The notes under the pieces were generated by a model, which did no database searches, had not been told where the DNA came from, and saw nothing but the letters and a program-made list of their open reading frames with translations. The translations under genes were made by a program, and so were the position numbers. From positions 1 to 64,000 of the forward strand of contig CAMOJA010000008.1 in assembly GCA_946616535.1 (NCBI GenBank): DNA of 64,000 nt, in the 5' to 3' direction. Positions 47,259 through 54,759 of the stretch are shown here, piece after piece. The stretch's first letter is position 1, and every line of letters starts with the position of its first letter. The stretch comes from an uncultured Bacteroidales bacterium. Its GTDB lineage: Bacteria > Bacteroidota > Bacteroidia > Bacteroidales > Paludibacteraceae.

Positions 47259-47260
47259 GC

Positions 47261-47555
47261 ATGATTGGTAAACGATGGATCATAGGATGCTGGATTGTGG
47301 CGATGGGAGGATGCCTGATGGCAATGGCTCCATACCGATGAATACGCCCATACCTGCTATCATTACGGCAATCACTATCTTGTAACATATGGATATGGAG
47401 GAGTTTCTAAAACTACGGGAGGAGACATTTGCCGAAAGGATATCTATTTTCTCGTGACAGACAACGGATATACAATCAGCAAGAACTATTATAAGCCATA
47501 CTGGAGGCGATATCAAAAATATGAATATTACCATTGCATATATCTCAACGAATAA
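47261..47555 (+). pseudogene. Frameshifted small secreted protein
   Basis: The frame from ATG 47261 gives MIGKRWIIGCWIVAMGGCLM, a plausible signal peptide, then stops at 47339-47341. The +1 frame continues without a stop as WLHTDEYAHTCYHYGNHYLV and GDICRKDIYFLVTDNGYTIS to TAA at 47553-47555. Together they would make a secreted protein of about 97 residues. The family is unknown. It may be a real pseudogene or an assembly error. The ATG lies very close to the -7 box, so the true start is uncertain. Confidence 0.45.
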
Positions 47556-47574
47556 CCATTTAAATAATATTAGT

Positions 47575-48171
47575 ATGTATAAACGAATTCAAAAAACGGC
47601 ATTGTTCCTTTGCCTCGTAGCATTGGCACTGACATTCCAAGGCTGCCCGGGGACAACGACTCATGAGGATTTCACAAGAGAAGGCTATATTTTTGCGCCA
47701 TTAGATTCAATATTCGTAAAGTACCATCGATCTGAAGGGAAAGGTTTCTATGAGGATTTCGAATATATCTGTCCACCCGACTCACCGGAGATTTACTCGC
47801 AAGTAGCATGGTTTTGTCCTGAGAAATATCATGAAATCACCTATGATGAAGAGTTGCATAACTTGCATGTCCGCCGTCTTTCGGAGAAGGGGCCATGCTA
47901 TGTACTACTATCAAGGGGAGTCAAAATCAACGGGACCTTTTATGGATGGTCAAATTTTTATACACCGGCAATAGAAAAAATAGTCAACGGAGACACTATT
48001 TACCGGCACGTTCCGGTTCCCATAGAGCAAGTGATTGATTCTCTTCAACGACATGAGCCACAGCGGGTTGTGGAAATCAAAGGATTGCAAGAGCAGAGTA
48101 TCTATAGTCATTTCAGTTTCGGCGATTTTCCCGAATTGACATTCTCGGAGGAAGATCTCCTACCTCGTTAG
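47575..48171 (+). CDS. Lipoprotein of unknown function
   Basis: About 198 residues from MYKRIQKTALFLCLVALALT; the lipobox is FQGCPG. The mature region is acidic and aromatic (FTREGYIFAPLDSIFVKYHR, SEGKGFYEDFEYICPPDSPE). I do not recognise a family. The frame begins earlier (47521), but that part lies inside the upstream broken gene and lacks a signal peptide. Confidence 0.7.
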   Translation: MYKRIQKTALFLCLVALALTFQGCPGTTTHEDFTREGYIFAPLDSIFVKYHRSEGKGFYEDFEYICPPDSPEIYSQVAWFCPEKYHEITYDEELHNLHVRRLSEKGPCYVLLSRGVKINGTFYGWSNFYTPAIEKIVNGDTIYRHVPVPIEQVIDSLQRHEPQRVVEIKGLQEQSIYSHFSFGDFPELTFSEEDLLPR

Positions 48172-48306
48172 AGACAGCGAAAAAATCGATTCACACTCGT
48201 CTTGCCTCCGACAACTAATTTGTAAAAATGTGCCTGTGGCACGTTAAATAGTTAAAATGGTTTTGCAGTACGCAAAACGTTAAGCTGTTAAACCGTTAAA
48301 TTGTTG
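48172..48306. other. Spacer with GTTAAA repeats and small hairpins
   Basis: 135 bp. GTGCC-TGT-GGCAC at about 48230-48243 and GTTTTGC/GCAAAAC (5-nt loop) near 48261-48279 are short hairpins, followed by several GTTAAA(C/T)NGTTAAA steps. No gene is seen. Confidence 0.4.
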
Positions 48307-48350
48307 AAAGACAGACTTACAAATAAAAAATGTAGGTCTGTCTTTTTTTT
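48307..48350 (+). terminator. Intrinsic terminator after the lipoprotein gene
   Basis: A 15-bp stem (AAAGACAGACTTACA with its near-complement, one G-T wobble), 9-nt loop, followed by a run of T. It separates the lipoprotein gene from the accessory patch. Confidence 0.85.
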
Positions 48351-48369
48351 ACCCAATAAAACAATCATT

Positions 48370-48725
48370 ATGACCAAAAAAAAGAAGTCTTCTATCTTTT
48401 AGAAAGCACGGCAGAACGCCGTGCGCGACGTAACCGGGACATCAAAGCTCTCTTCCTGCATCTGACAGTCGAAGAGGGCTTTTCGTTTATGGATGCCTAC
48501 GAAGCGGTAGGGTATCAATTCTACCTCTCCGCCGAGATCTCCGACAAACTCGTCTCCCGGGGCTCCATCAAGAAGCCGATGAGTATGAGCCGCTTAGGGA
48601 TGGTGCTCCAGCAGGCAGGCTTCCAGAGCAAGCGGATGAATCATGGCAAGACGCGCGGATGGATAGTAAGAGAGAGGGGATTAGAGGAAGTAAATGCTAA
48701 TCGCAATATAGAGGGTCGGGGGTGA
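48370..48725 (+). pseudogene. Small gene split by an A-run frameshift; possible programmed -1 slip; C-terminal winged-helix-like
   Basis: ATG 48370 reads MTKKKKS and stops after about 10 codons. A -1 slip on the heptamer AAAAAAG at 48378-48384 joins frame 0 and gives MTKKKEVFYLLESTAERRAR, then RNRDIKALFLHLTVEEGFSF, then the frame open from ATG 48489 to 48725 (about 118 residues in all). A 7-bp hairpin (GCACGGC/GCCGTGC) lies 21 nt downstream. The C-terminal part (SMSRLGMVLQQAGFQSKRMN) resembles the DUF3874 winged-helix tail of VapE-type proteins from Bacteroidota elements. If no slip occurs, only the 78-residue downstream frame could be made. Confidence 0.5.
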
Positions 48726-48821
48726 CAGGGTGACGGGGTGACACCCTTTTCCTAAAACTATACACCCACACGCGTGTGTGAGATATATAAACAAGGGTGT
48801 CACCCTGTCACCCCGTCACCC
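48720..48821. repeat. 102-bp palindrome with GGGTGAC heptads
   Basis: Arms of 29 bp (48720-48748 and 48793-48821) pair with two mismatches. Each arm is three GGGTGAC(A/G) units plus ACCCTT. The centre contains the perfect palindrome CACACGCGTGTG at 48767-48778. This could extrude as a cruciform or fold as a long RNA hairpin. Confidence 0.9.
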
Positions 48822-48841
48822 TAAAAACTTTCGTCTATTGC

Positions 48842-48992
48842 GCCGCATGCTATGCGGCAGAAACATCGTTCATTAGGTCGGATGTTATCCGACATCCACC
48901 CGACATCCACCCTATAACTGTCTAATTACGGCCTATTTGAGGCCTATTTACGGCTCAAAACCGCGATATGACCGCGACGTGACCGCGACCTC
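48842..48992. repeat. Hairpins and iteron-like direct repeats
   Basis: Two hairpins with 7-bp arms and 3-nt loops: GCCGCAT/ATGCGGC (48842-48858) and GTCGGAT/ATCCGAC (48877-48893). A 10-bp direct repeat GACATCCACC occurs twice (48891-48911). GGCCTATTT occurs twice near 48930-48950. Three 11-bp units (ACCGCGAYRTG) lie at 48960-48992. Confidence 0.8.
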
Positions 48993-49022
48993 TACGTACT
49001 GTTACACTAAAATAAAAAAGAT

Positions 49023-49178
49023 ATGAGAATCATTCCTATTACGCCGAAAGTCAAAATGATGGCGGGTATCGCCGCCATTGCCCGGATCGTTGCACGAATG
49101 AAGGCAGAAGGCTCCAAGAAAAGCAGAAAGCAACTGTGGAAAATTGCTACGAAAGCCTATGATGCAGAAAATCAGTAA
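49023..49178 (+). CDS. Small basic protein of unknown function
   Basis: 51 residues: MRIIPITPKVKMMAGIAAIA, then RIVARMKAEGSKKSRKQLWK, then IATKAYDAENQ. It has a strongly basic middle and one amphipathic/hydrophobic stretch. There is no recognised family. It is preceded by an A-rich region (AATAAAAAAGAT) and overlaps the next tiny frame by 17-20 bp, which hints at coupled translation. Confidence 0.5.
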   Translation: MRIIPITPKVKMMAGIAAIARIVARMKAEGSKKSRKQLWKIATKAYDAENQ

Positions 49179-49275
49179 AGCGGAGTTGGCCGCGCGGCTG
49201 GAGGCGCGTGTGGAGTGTGCGGACAAGAGTGGGATCAGGCGCATAGCTAAGGCCTACCCCAAACCCCTCCCTTAA
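49162..49275 (+). CDS. Tiny protein overlapping the preceding ORF
   Basis: 37 residues (MQKISKAELAARLEARVECA, then DKSGIRRIAKAYPKPLP), or 38 from an ATG three bases earlier. ISKAELAARL looks like the first helix of an HTH, but the protein is too short for a full domain. Its stop lies inside the following terminator hairpin. It may not be expressed. Confidence 0.3.
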   Translation: MQKISKAELAARLEARVECADKSGIRRIAKAYPKPLP

Positions 49276-49293
49276 AAGGAGGGGCTTTTTTTT
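49264..49293 (+). terminator. Intrinsic terminator before queH
   Basis: CCCCTCC / GGAGGGG stem with a 7-nt loop, followed by CTTTTTTTT. It ends the accessory patch immediately before the queH promoter. Confidence 0.8.
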
Positions 49294-49302
49294 CGATTTT
49301 CC

Positions 49303-49335
49303 TTGCATATATCAAAAAAAAGTAGTAATTTTGCA
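49303..49335 (+). promoter_or_regulatory. Promoter of queH
   Basis: TTGCATATATCA, an A run, GTAGTAATTTTGCA; -7 box TAATTTTG at 49326-49333. The ATG at 49348 is 12 bp after the motif. Confidence 0.8.
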
Positions 49336-49347
49336 CGCAAAATTGCC

Positions 49348-49950
49348 ATGCCGATGAAGAAAAGTGCAATCATAGCGCCGGAAGGATGCCAGCGGGTGTT
49401 GCTACACGCCTGCTGTGCTCCGTGCTCCTCTGCCATCGTCGAATGGCTTCAGGCGCATGGTATTCAGCCTGTGATCTACTACTTCAACCCCAATATCTAC
49501 CCCGAAGCAGAATACGAGATACGCAAGGCGGAGAGCAAACGCCATGCGGAGTCTTTAGGCATCGAGTGGCTCGAAGGGCCATACGACCACGAGGCATGGC
49601 TCAGGGACGTGAAAGGCTTGGAGAACGAGCCGGAACGAGGCAACAGATGCTCCGTCTGCTTCTACCACCGCCTCAAAGCCACCGCTGAGAAAGCCGCAGA
49701 GTTAGGCATCCCCTATTTCGCCACAACCTTGGCTTCGTCCCGATGGAAGAACATCGACCAGGTCAATGCCGCAGGCCTCAAAGCCTGCGAAGCCCCAAAC
49801 CCCAAACAGGGCGAAGCCCCTACCCCCTCCTTCTGGGCGCAGAACTGGCGCAAGGACGGCCTTCAGGACAGACGAAACGAATTGTTAAAACAGTATAACT
49901 TCTATAACCAGCTCTATTGCGGCTGCGAGTTCTCATGCCATGATCACTAA
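49348..49950 (+). CDS. queH: Epoxyqueuosine reductase QueH
   Basis: About 200 residues from MPMKKSAIIAPEGCQRVLLH. The family cysteines are seen in LLHACCAPCSSAIVEWL, NRCSVCFYHRLKATA and YCGCEFSCHDH, which bind iron-sulfur and iron. QueH reduces epoxyqueuosine to queuosine in tRNA and replaces QueG. A frame extension upstream of 49348 covers the promoter and is not translated. An in-frame repeat-like linker (49793-49832, AKPQKQGEAPTPS-type) interrupts the region before FWAQNWRKDG. It overlaps the next gene by 11 bp. Confidence 0.9.
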   Translation: MPMKKSAIIAPEGCQRVLLHACCAPCSSAIVEWLQAHGIQPVIYYFNPNIYPEAEYEIRKAESKRHAESLGIEWLEGPYDHEAWLRDVKGLENEPERGNRCSVCFYHRLKATAEKAAELGIPYFATTLASSRWKNIDQVNAAGLKACEAPNPKQGEAPTPSFWAQNWRKDGLQDRRNELLKQYNFYNQLYCGCEFSCHDH

Positions 49951-51790
49951 TCCATTAGCCATTATTGCCCTTATCCTGACGGTCATTCTGGTCATACCGA
50001 TGATCTGCAGGAAGATCCGCATCCCCAGCATTGTGGGATTTATCATTGCGGGAATCATCATGGGTCCCTGGGGTCTTGAACTCCTGCCTAACGTCCATTC
50101 TATTCAGACGCTTGGCAAGATCGGCATGCTCTATATCATGCTGCAGGCAGGTATAGAAGTGGATATCAACGACTTCCGCCAACAACGCAGCCATGCCATG
50201 CTGTTTGGTATCTACTCGTTTATCTTTCCCTTCCTGTTGGGCCTGTTGACCAGCCGCCTCATCGGTTATGGCTGGGTGACGAGTGCGCTTCTGGGCGCTA
50301 TGTACGGCAGCCATACGCTGATGACCTACCCCATCCTCAGCCGTTACGGCGTGCAGAAGAACCGCGCCGCGAACGTCGCTATCGGCGGCACGATGCTGAC
50401 GATCACCCTCGCCCTCTTGGTCTTGGCTATCCTCAAATCGCATCTCGCCTCTACTGCCAGTCTCTCGGCATGGGCACTGACAGGCCGTATCGTGCTGACC
50501 TTAGTACTCATCATCGGCGTCTTTCCATGGATCGCCCAACACTTCTTCAAACGCTGGACGGACGCCCGCGGAGGCTTCCTGATCGTGATGACGATGATGG
50601 TCGTCTCGGCGCTCTTAGCCGACTGGGCAGGGCTGGAAGGTATCTTAGGCGCCTTCATCTGCGGCGTGTCATTGAACCGACTCGTGCCGAACCTCAGCCC
50701 CGTCATGCAGCGTATCAATTTTGTGGGAAACAACCTCTTCGTGCCGCTCTTCCTTATCGGCGTGGGCATGATGATTGATATCCGCGTCCTCTGGAGCGGA
50801 TGGAGCACGATCCTCATCGCTATAGCGATGATCGGTACCAAACTCGCAGGCAAATGGATTGCTGCATGGGTGGCACAGAAGAACTTCAGCATGCAGAAAG
50901 CCGAACGCGAACTGATGTTCGGTCTGACACACGCAACCGCTGCCGGTACACTTGCTATCGTCACCATCGGATACGAGATCGGGATCTTTGATCCCGAGAT
51001 CCTCAATGCCGCCGTGGTGATGATCCTCGTGCTCTGCACCTCCGCTTCCTTCGTCACGGAGCATGCCGCCAAGGAGTTGGCGTTACAGGAAGAAGCGCGT
51101 CTGGAGGCGGATAAGACCGATAACAGCTGGCAACTGATGACCATCGCCGAGAATAGGCATTACGAGCTGAAAGAACTGAGCGAACTGAGCGAGTTACATG
51201 ACCCGGATCTGGCGAATGAAGAGGACTGGGACGAAGCTCGAGGCTTGATTAACAGCCAGCGCAAAGCGGCAATCATCTACCACCCGAATCAGCCTATCAA
51301 CACCATCAACCGCCTACTTGTAGCCGTACCGCGGTATGCAGAGAAAGAGCATGATTTCATCACCTGTTTCGGTCTCATCCGGCGTCTCAGCAGCCAGATA
51401 GGCGCCCGTGTCATCTTCTATACCAACCAGGACACCCAACGTGCCCTGCAGGCTTTCTGCCGCCGTAAGGGTAAGTTCCTGCGCGCTTCGTATAGGGAGA
51501 TGGAAGACTGGGAAGACGTGCTCATGATCGCCAAACAGATGGCGCCGGACGACATGATCGTCCTCATCAATGCCCGCCCATCCACTCCGTCCTACAACCC
51601 GCTCTTCGACACCGTGCCGGATGTCTTGGAACGGTTCTTCAAGGACCATAGCTGGATGGTCGTTTATCCGGAGCAAGAGACCGGTGCCGCTATACCGGAT
51701 CTGCTGACAGGAGACACACCTCAAGCCAGCAGGACTTGGAAAATAGTCAGTGCGATAAAACGCGCGGTCTTATCTTTTCAACAAAGATAA
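49940..51790 (+). CDS. CPA2-family cation:proton antiporter with C-terminal USP-like domain
   Basis: 616 residues. Eleven to twelve membrane segments fill about 1-385, with the Na/H exchanger features IPSIVGFIIAGIIMGPWGLE near the start and ISxSLNRLVPNLSPVMQRIN in the middle. The C-terminal cytoplasmic part (about 435-616) resembles a universal-stress/nucleotide-binding regulatory domain. It probably exchanges K+ or Na+ for protons. Its last 44 bp overlap, tail to tail, the 3' end of the exosortase-like gene. Confidence 0.88.
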   Translation: MITNPLAIIALILTVILVIPMICRKIRIPSIVGFIIAGIIMGPWGLELLPNVHSIQTLGKIGMLYIMLQAGIEVDINDFRQQRSHAMLFGIYSFIFPFLLGLLTSRLIGYGWVTSALLGAMYGSHTLMTYPILSRYGVQKNRAANVAIGGTMLTITLALLVLAILKSHLASTASLSAWALTGRIVLTLVLIIGVFPWIAQHFFKRWTDARGGFLIVMTMMVVSALLADWAGLEGILGAFICGVSLNRLVPNLSPVMQRINFVGNNLFVPLFLIGVGMMIDIRVLWSGWSTILIAIAMIGTKLAGKWIAAWVAQKNFSMQKAERELMFGLTHATAAGTLAIVTIGYEIGIFDPEILNAAVVMILVLCTSASFVTEHAAKELALQEEARLEADKTDNSWQLMTIAENRHYELKELSELSELHDPDLANEEDWDEARGLINSQRKAAIIYHPNQPINTINRLLVAVPRYAEKEHDFITCFGLIRRLSSQIGARVIFYTNQDTQRALQAFCRRKGKFLRASYREMEDWEDVLMIAKQMAPDDMIVLINARPSTPSYNPLFDTVPDVLERFFKDHSWMVVYPEQETGAAIPDLLTGDTPQASRTWKIVSAIKRAVLSFQQR

Positions 51791-52358
51791 CCCATAAGCC
51801 AAAGAGCATGGCGTAGAACAGGTATTTGAAGAGGTAGTCATGCAGAAAATGGAACCAATCCGGATGGAACTCAATGAGTAAGGTGATCGCCGCTATGCGC
51901 GCGATATTAAAGGCATAGCAACAGAGCCATCCGAGAGGGATGAACCAGAGTTTGTGAAACCACAAACTATTTATGATTTGTGATTTATGATTTATGGTTT
52001 TATAGGGCAGCACGGTCAGGATGAGGCACATGAAGATGAAGCTCTGCTTCAGGCCCGTACAGCCCCAGATGATGGATGTCCCTACTCCGTTATCGTAGCG
52101 GATAACATGATCGCCGACCTTATAGACCGTATCCCGAAACAGCCCCACGATCCAATAGACCGCGTCCGCTACATGGCATGCCATGAACTCAAACGGCGCC
52201 GTGATATCTATCCCGAACCACGTGACCGCATCCCCGTTCTCATCGCCTACCATGGTGAATTTCCAGAAGTAGTTCGCGACAAGAAGCGTGATGATAAAGA
52301 CGATGACGTCCCTATAGGGACGGATAGAAGATAGGATATAGGAGATAGAAGATTTCAT
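51747..52358 (-). CDS. Exosortase/archaeosortase-family protein
   Basis: 203 residues with five or more membrane helices. The likely catalytic triad of the family is in place: Cys100 in SIIWGCTGLKQSFIF, Arg154 in AFNIARIAAITLLIEF and His173 in FLHDYLFKYLFY. Exosortases cut a C-terminal sorting signal and transfer the protein to a new acceptor. No cognate signal or partner operon is seen nearby, so the substrate is unknown. A loop (TINHKSQIINS) is encoded by an ATAAATCATAAATCA repeat. The start overlaps the tsaD stop by 4 bp. Confidence 0.82.
   Translation of the reverse strand: MKSSISYILSSIRPYRDVIVFIITLLVANYFWKFTMVGDENGDAVTWFGIDITAPFEFMACHVADAVYWIVGLFRDTVYKVGDHVIRYDNGVGTSIIWGCTGLKQSFIFMCLILTVLPYKTINHKSQIINSLWFHKLWFIPLGWLCCYAFNIARIAAITLLIEFHPDWFHFLHDYLFKYLFYAMLFGLWVIFVEKIRPRVLSH
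51964..52002. repeat. In-frame ATTTATG simple repeat in the exosortase gene
   Basis: Repeated TTTATGATTTGTGATTTATG steps (plus-strand reading) encode the loop between two membrane helices on the minus strand. It resembles spacer repeats elsewhere in the window. Confidence 0.8.
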
Positions 52359-53401
52359 ATGGTGGTCTTGGCGAACGGCACTTCATCTATCGCACAAAAA
52401 TCTTTATCCAGATACCTGAAATAGCCCGCCTGGCAGACCATAGCGGCATTATCGGTCGTGAAGGAGAACGGCGGGATAAATACCTCCCAGTGGTAGCGTT
52501 TGCCGTAGTCGATAAACGCCTGACGCAGCGCACTATTGGCACTCACGCCTCCTGCTACCGCCACCTGCGTCACTTTGAGGTCCTGCGCCGCTTTCTTCAG
52601 TTTCCGCATGAGAACATCGACTACCGTAGCCTGAATAGACGCACACATGTTCTCCTTGAGGTTCGGAATACGCTCCGCCAACTCATCAATCGTCTCTACT
52701 CCCTGCGCCTTCATCATGTCGCGCAGAGTGTATAAGAATGAGGTCTTGAGACCCGAGAAGGAATAGTCGTAGCCTGCGATATTGGGCTTCGCTAACGGAT
52801 ACTTCGTTGCATCCCCTTCTTTGGCGAGTTTGTCTATCCACGGTCCGCCGGGGTACGGAAGACCTAATACTTTGGCGCATTTATCGAACGCCTCGCCTGC
52901 TGCGTCATCGATCGTCTGACCGATGATTTCCATATCGTTATAGGCTTTGACGAGCACAATCTGGCTGTTGCCGCCGGAAACGAGCAGACAGAGGAACGGG
53001 AACGACGGATGGTGGAGCCCCGTGCCGTCCTCCACGAAATGCGCGAGCACATGTCCCTGCAGGTGGTTGACGTCAATCAGCGGAATACCCAACGCCAGCG
53101 CCAGACCTTTGGCAAAAGACGTACCGACGAGCAAGGAACCTAACAGTCCCGGACCGCGGGTAAAAGCAATCGCCGAGAGGTCGGTCTTCTCCACTCCGGC
53201 GCGTTTCAGCGCCGTATCCACCACCGGCAGGATATTCTGCTGATGGGCACGACTCGCCAACTCCGGCACCACGCCTCCGAACTCCTCATGCACCTTCTGA
53301 CTTGCAATCACATTACTACGTAATATACCATCTACGATGACTGCCGCAGAGGTGTCGTCGCAACTGGATTCAATCGCCAATATTACTGTCTTCTTTTCCA
53401 T
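52355..53401 (-). CDS. tsaD: tRNA N6-adenosine threonylcarbamoyltransferase TsaD
   Basis: 348 residues. It has AIESSCDDTSAAVI at the N terminus, the metal-binding HxxxH in NHLQGHVLAHF, LVSGGNSQIVLV, and GGVSANSALRQAF near the C terminus. It transfers threonylcarbamoyl to A37 of ANN-reading tRNAs. It is the first gene of a two-gene minus-strand operon with the exosortase-like gene. Its promoter is at 53419-53451, 18 bp upstream of the ATG. Confidence 0.96.
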   Translation of the reverse strand: MEKKTVILAIESSCDDTSAAVIVDGILRSNVIASQKVHEEFGGVVPELASRAHQQNILPVVDTALKRAGVEKTDLSAIAFTRGPGLLGSLLVGTSFAKGLALALGIPLIDVNHLQGHVLAHFVEDGTGLHHPSFPFLCLLVSGGNSQIVLVKAYNDMEIIGQTIDDAAGEAFDKCAKVLGLPYPGGPWIDKLAKEGDATKYPLAKPNIAGYDYSFSGLKTSFLYTLRDMMKAQGVETIDELAERIPNLKENMCASIQATVVDVLMRKLKKAAQDLKVTQVAVAGGVSANSALRQAFIDYGKRYHWEVFIPPFSFTTDNAAMVCQAGYFRYLDKDFCAIDEVPFAKTTI

Positions 53402-53418
53402 CTTTATACGAATTTCGC

Positions 53419-53451
53419 TGCAAAATTACTACTTTTTCTGCAAATGTGCAA
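53419..53451 (-). promoter_or_regulatory. Promoter of tsaD
   Basis: Minus-strand TTGCACATTTGC, then AGAAAAAGTAG, then TAATTTTGCA; -7 box at 53421-53428. It is divergent from the waaA promoter, with 6 bp between the two motifs. Confidence 0.7.
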
Positions 53452-53457
53452 ATAAAT

Positions 53458-53490
53458 TTGCGTATATCAATAAATTTTTGTACCTTTGCA
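53458..53490 (+). promoter_or_regulatory. Promoter of the waaA-to-rsgA run
   Basis: TTGCGTATATCA, an AT-rich centre, TTTGTACCTTTGCA; -7 box TACCTTTG at 53481-53488. The ATG of waaA is 20 bp beyond it. Confidence 0.75.
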
Positions 53491-53510
53491 CGCTTTTTTA
53501 GAATAGGAAT

Positions 53511-54737
53511 ATGCATATCTATTTTTTAATAGTTCGTATAGCCGCATTCTTCGGGCATAAGAAAGCGCGCGCGTTGGTGCAAGGCCAACGCGCGACGCTC
53601 GCCCCGGAGCATATAGCTAAGATGAAGAGTCTGCAGGGCTGCATATGGATTCACGCGGCGTCTGTAGGTGAGTTTGAGCAAGCGCGACCGCTGATAGAGA
53701 AACTCCGTGAGGAGCAACCCAAGCGGCATATCGTCCTGACTTTCTTCTCTCCTTCCGGCTATGAGATGCGCAAGGATTACGAGTTGGTGGACGCAGTACT
53801 GTACCTGCCTTTCGCCACGAGGAAGAACGCCAATCTGTTCTTGGAGGCGCTGCAGCCGCAGATAGCGATCTTTGTGAAGTACGAGTTCTGGCCTGCTTAT
53901 CTCAAGGCCCTGAAGAAACGCGGTATCAAGACCTACAGCATCTCCGCTATCTTCCGTCCCACGCAACGGTTCTTCCGTTGGTACGGCAAGGCGTCGTTGG
54001 GATTACTCAAATGCTTCACGCATATCTTCGTACAGGACGAGCGATCTTTACAACTACTGAAGACGCACGGCATCCAGGATGCTTCCGTAGCCGGCGACAC
54101 GCGTTTTGACCGTGTGAGCAAGGTGTGCCGCTCGATCGCAGAGAAACGCGGTACAGACGGACGGTTGCGTATCATCGAGCAGTTTGTAGAGGGATGCGGG
54201 CGAGTGATCGTAGCCGGCAGTACCTGGCCTAAAGACGAGGAACTGCTCGCGCAATACATGGAGCAATACCCGGAGACGAAACTGATCTTAGTGCCCCATG
54301 AAATCGACGAGGAGCACCTGCATTTTATCTTCAACCGTTTCCTCGGCAGGTTCGTTCGTTACACGCGCATCACTCCTCAAGCGATGATTCATGCCAATGT
54401 GCTGGTAATGGACCAGATGGGACTGCTGTCCTCCATCTACGGGTTCGGCCATGCGGCATATATAGGCGGCGGTTTCGGGGTTGGTATCCACAATACCATC
54501 GAGGCAGCCGTATATGGTCTGCCGGTTCTTTTCGGACCGAACTACCATCATTTCCGCGAGGCGCAAGGACTGATTGACGCAGGCGCAGCACGGAGTATAA
54601 AGAACTATAGCGAATTAGAAGCGGCGCTTAATACCGCTCTTAACCAACATCAAGAGATTGGCGCCAAGGCGGCTGAGTACGTACAATCCGAGCTTGGGGC
54701 AACAGAGAAAATATATAAGCAGATTTTTGGAAATTAA
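53511..54737 (+). CDS. waaA: 3-deoxy-D-manno-octulosonic acid (Kdo) transferase
   Basis: 408 residues, a GT-B glycosyltransferase of the KdtA/WaaA family that adds Kdo to lipid A. Visible are IWIHAASVGEFEQARPLIEK (the conserved acidic site), FVKYEFWPAYLKALKKR, VAGDTRFDRV and the donor-side GGGFGVGIHNTIEAAVYGLP. It has a short N-terminal hydrophobic segment for inner-membrane attachment. The gene implies a Kdo-containing LPS. Confidence 0.94.
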   Translation: MHIYFLIVRIAAFFGHKKARALVQGQRATLAPEHIAKMKSLQGCIWIHAASVGEFEQARPLIEKLREEQPKRHIVLTFFSPSGYEMRKDYELVDAVLYLPFATRKNANLFLEALQPQIAIFVKYEFWPAYLKALKKRGIKTYSISAIFRPTQRFFRWYGKASLGLLKCFTHIFVQDERSLQLLKTHGIQDASVAGDTRFDRVSKVCRSIAEKRGTDGRLRIIEQFVEGCGRVIVAGSTWPKDEELLAQYMEQYPETKLILVPHEIDEEHLHFIFNRFLGRFVRYTRITPQAMIHANVLVMDQMGLLSSIYGFGHAAYIGGGFGVGIHNTIEAAVYGLPVLFGPNYHHFREAQGLIDAGAARSIKNYSELEAALNTALNQHQEIGAKAAEYVQSELGATEKIYKQIFGN

Positions 54738-54759
54738 TAATTAAAAATTCAAAATATAG

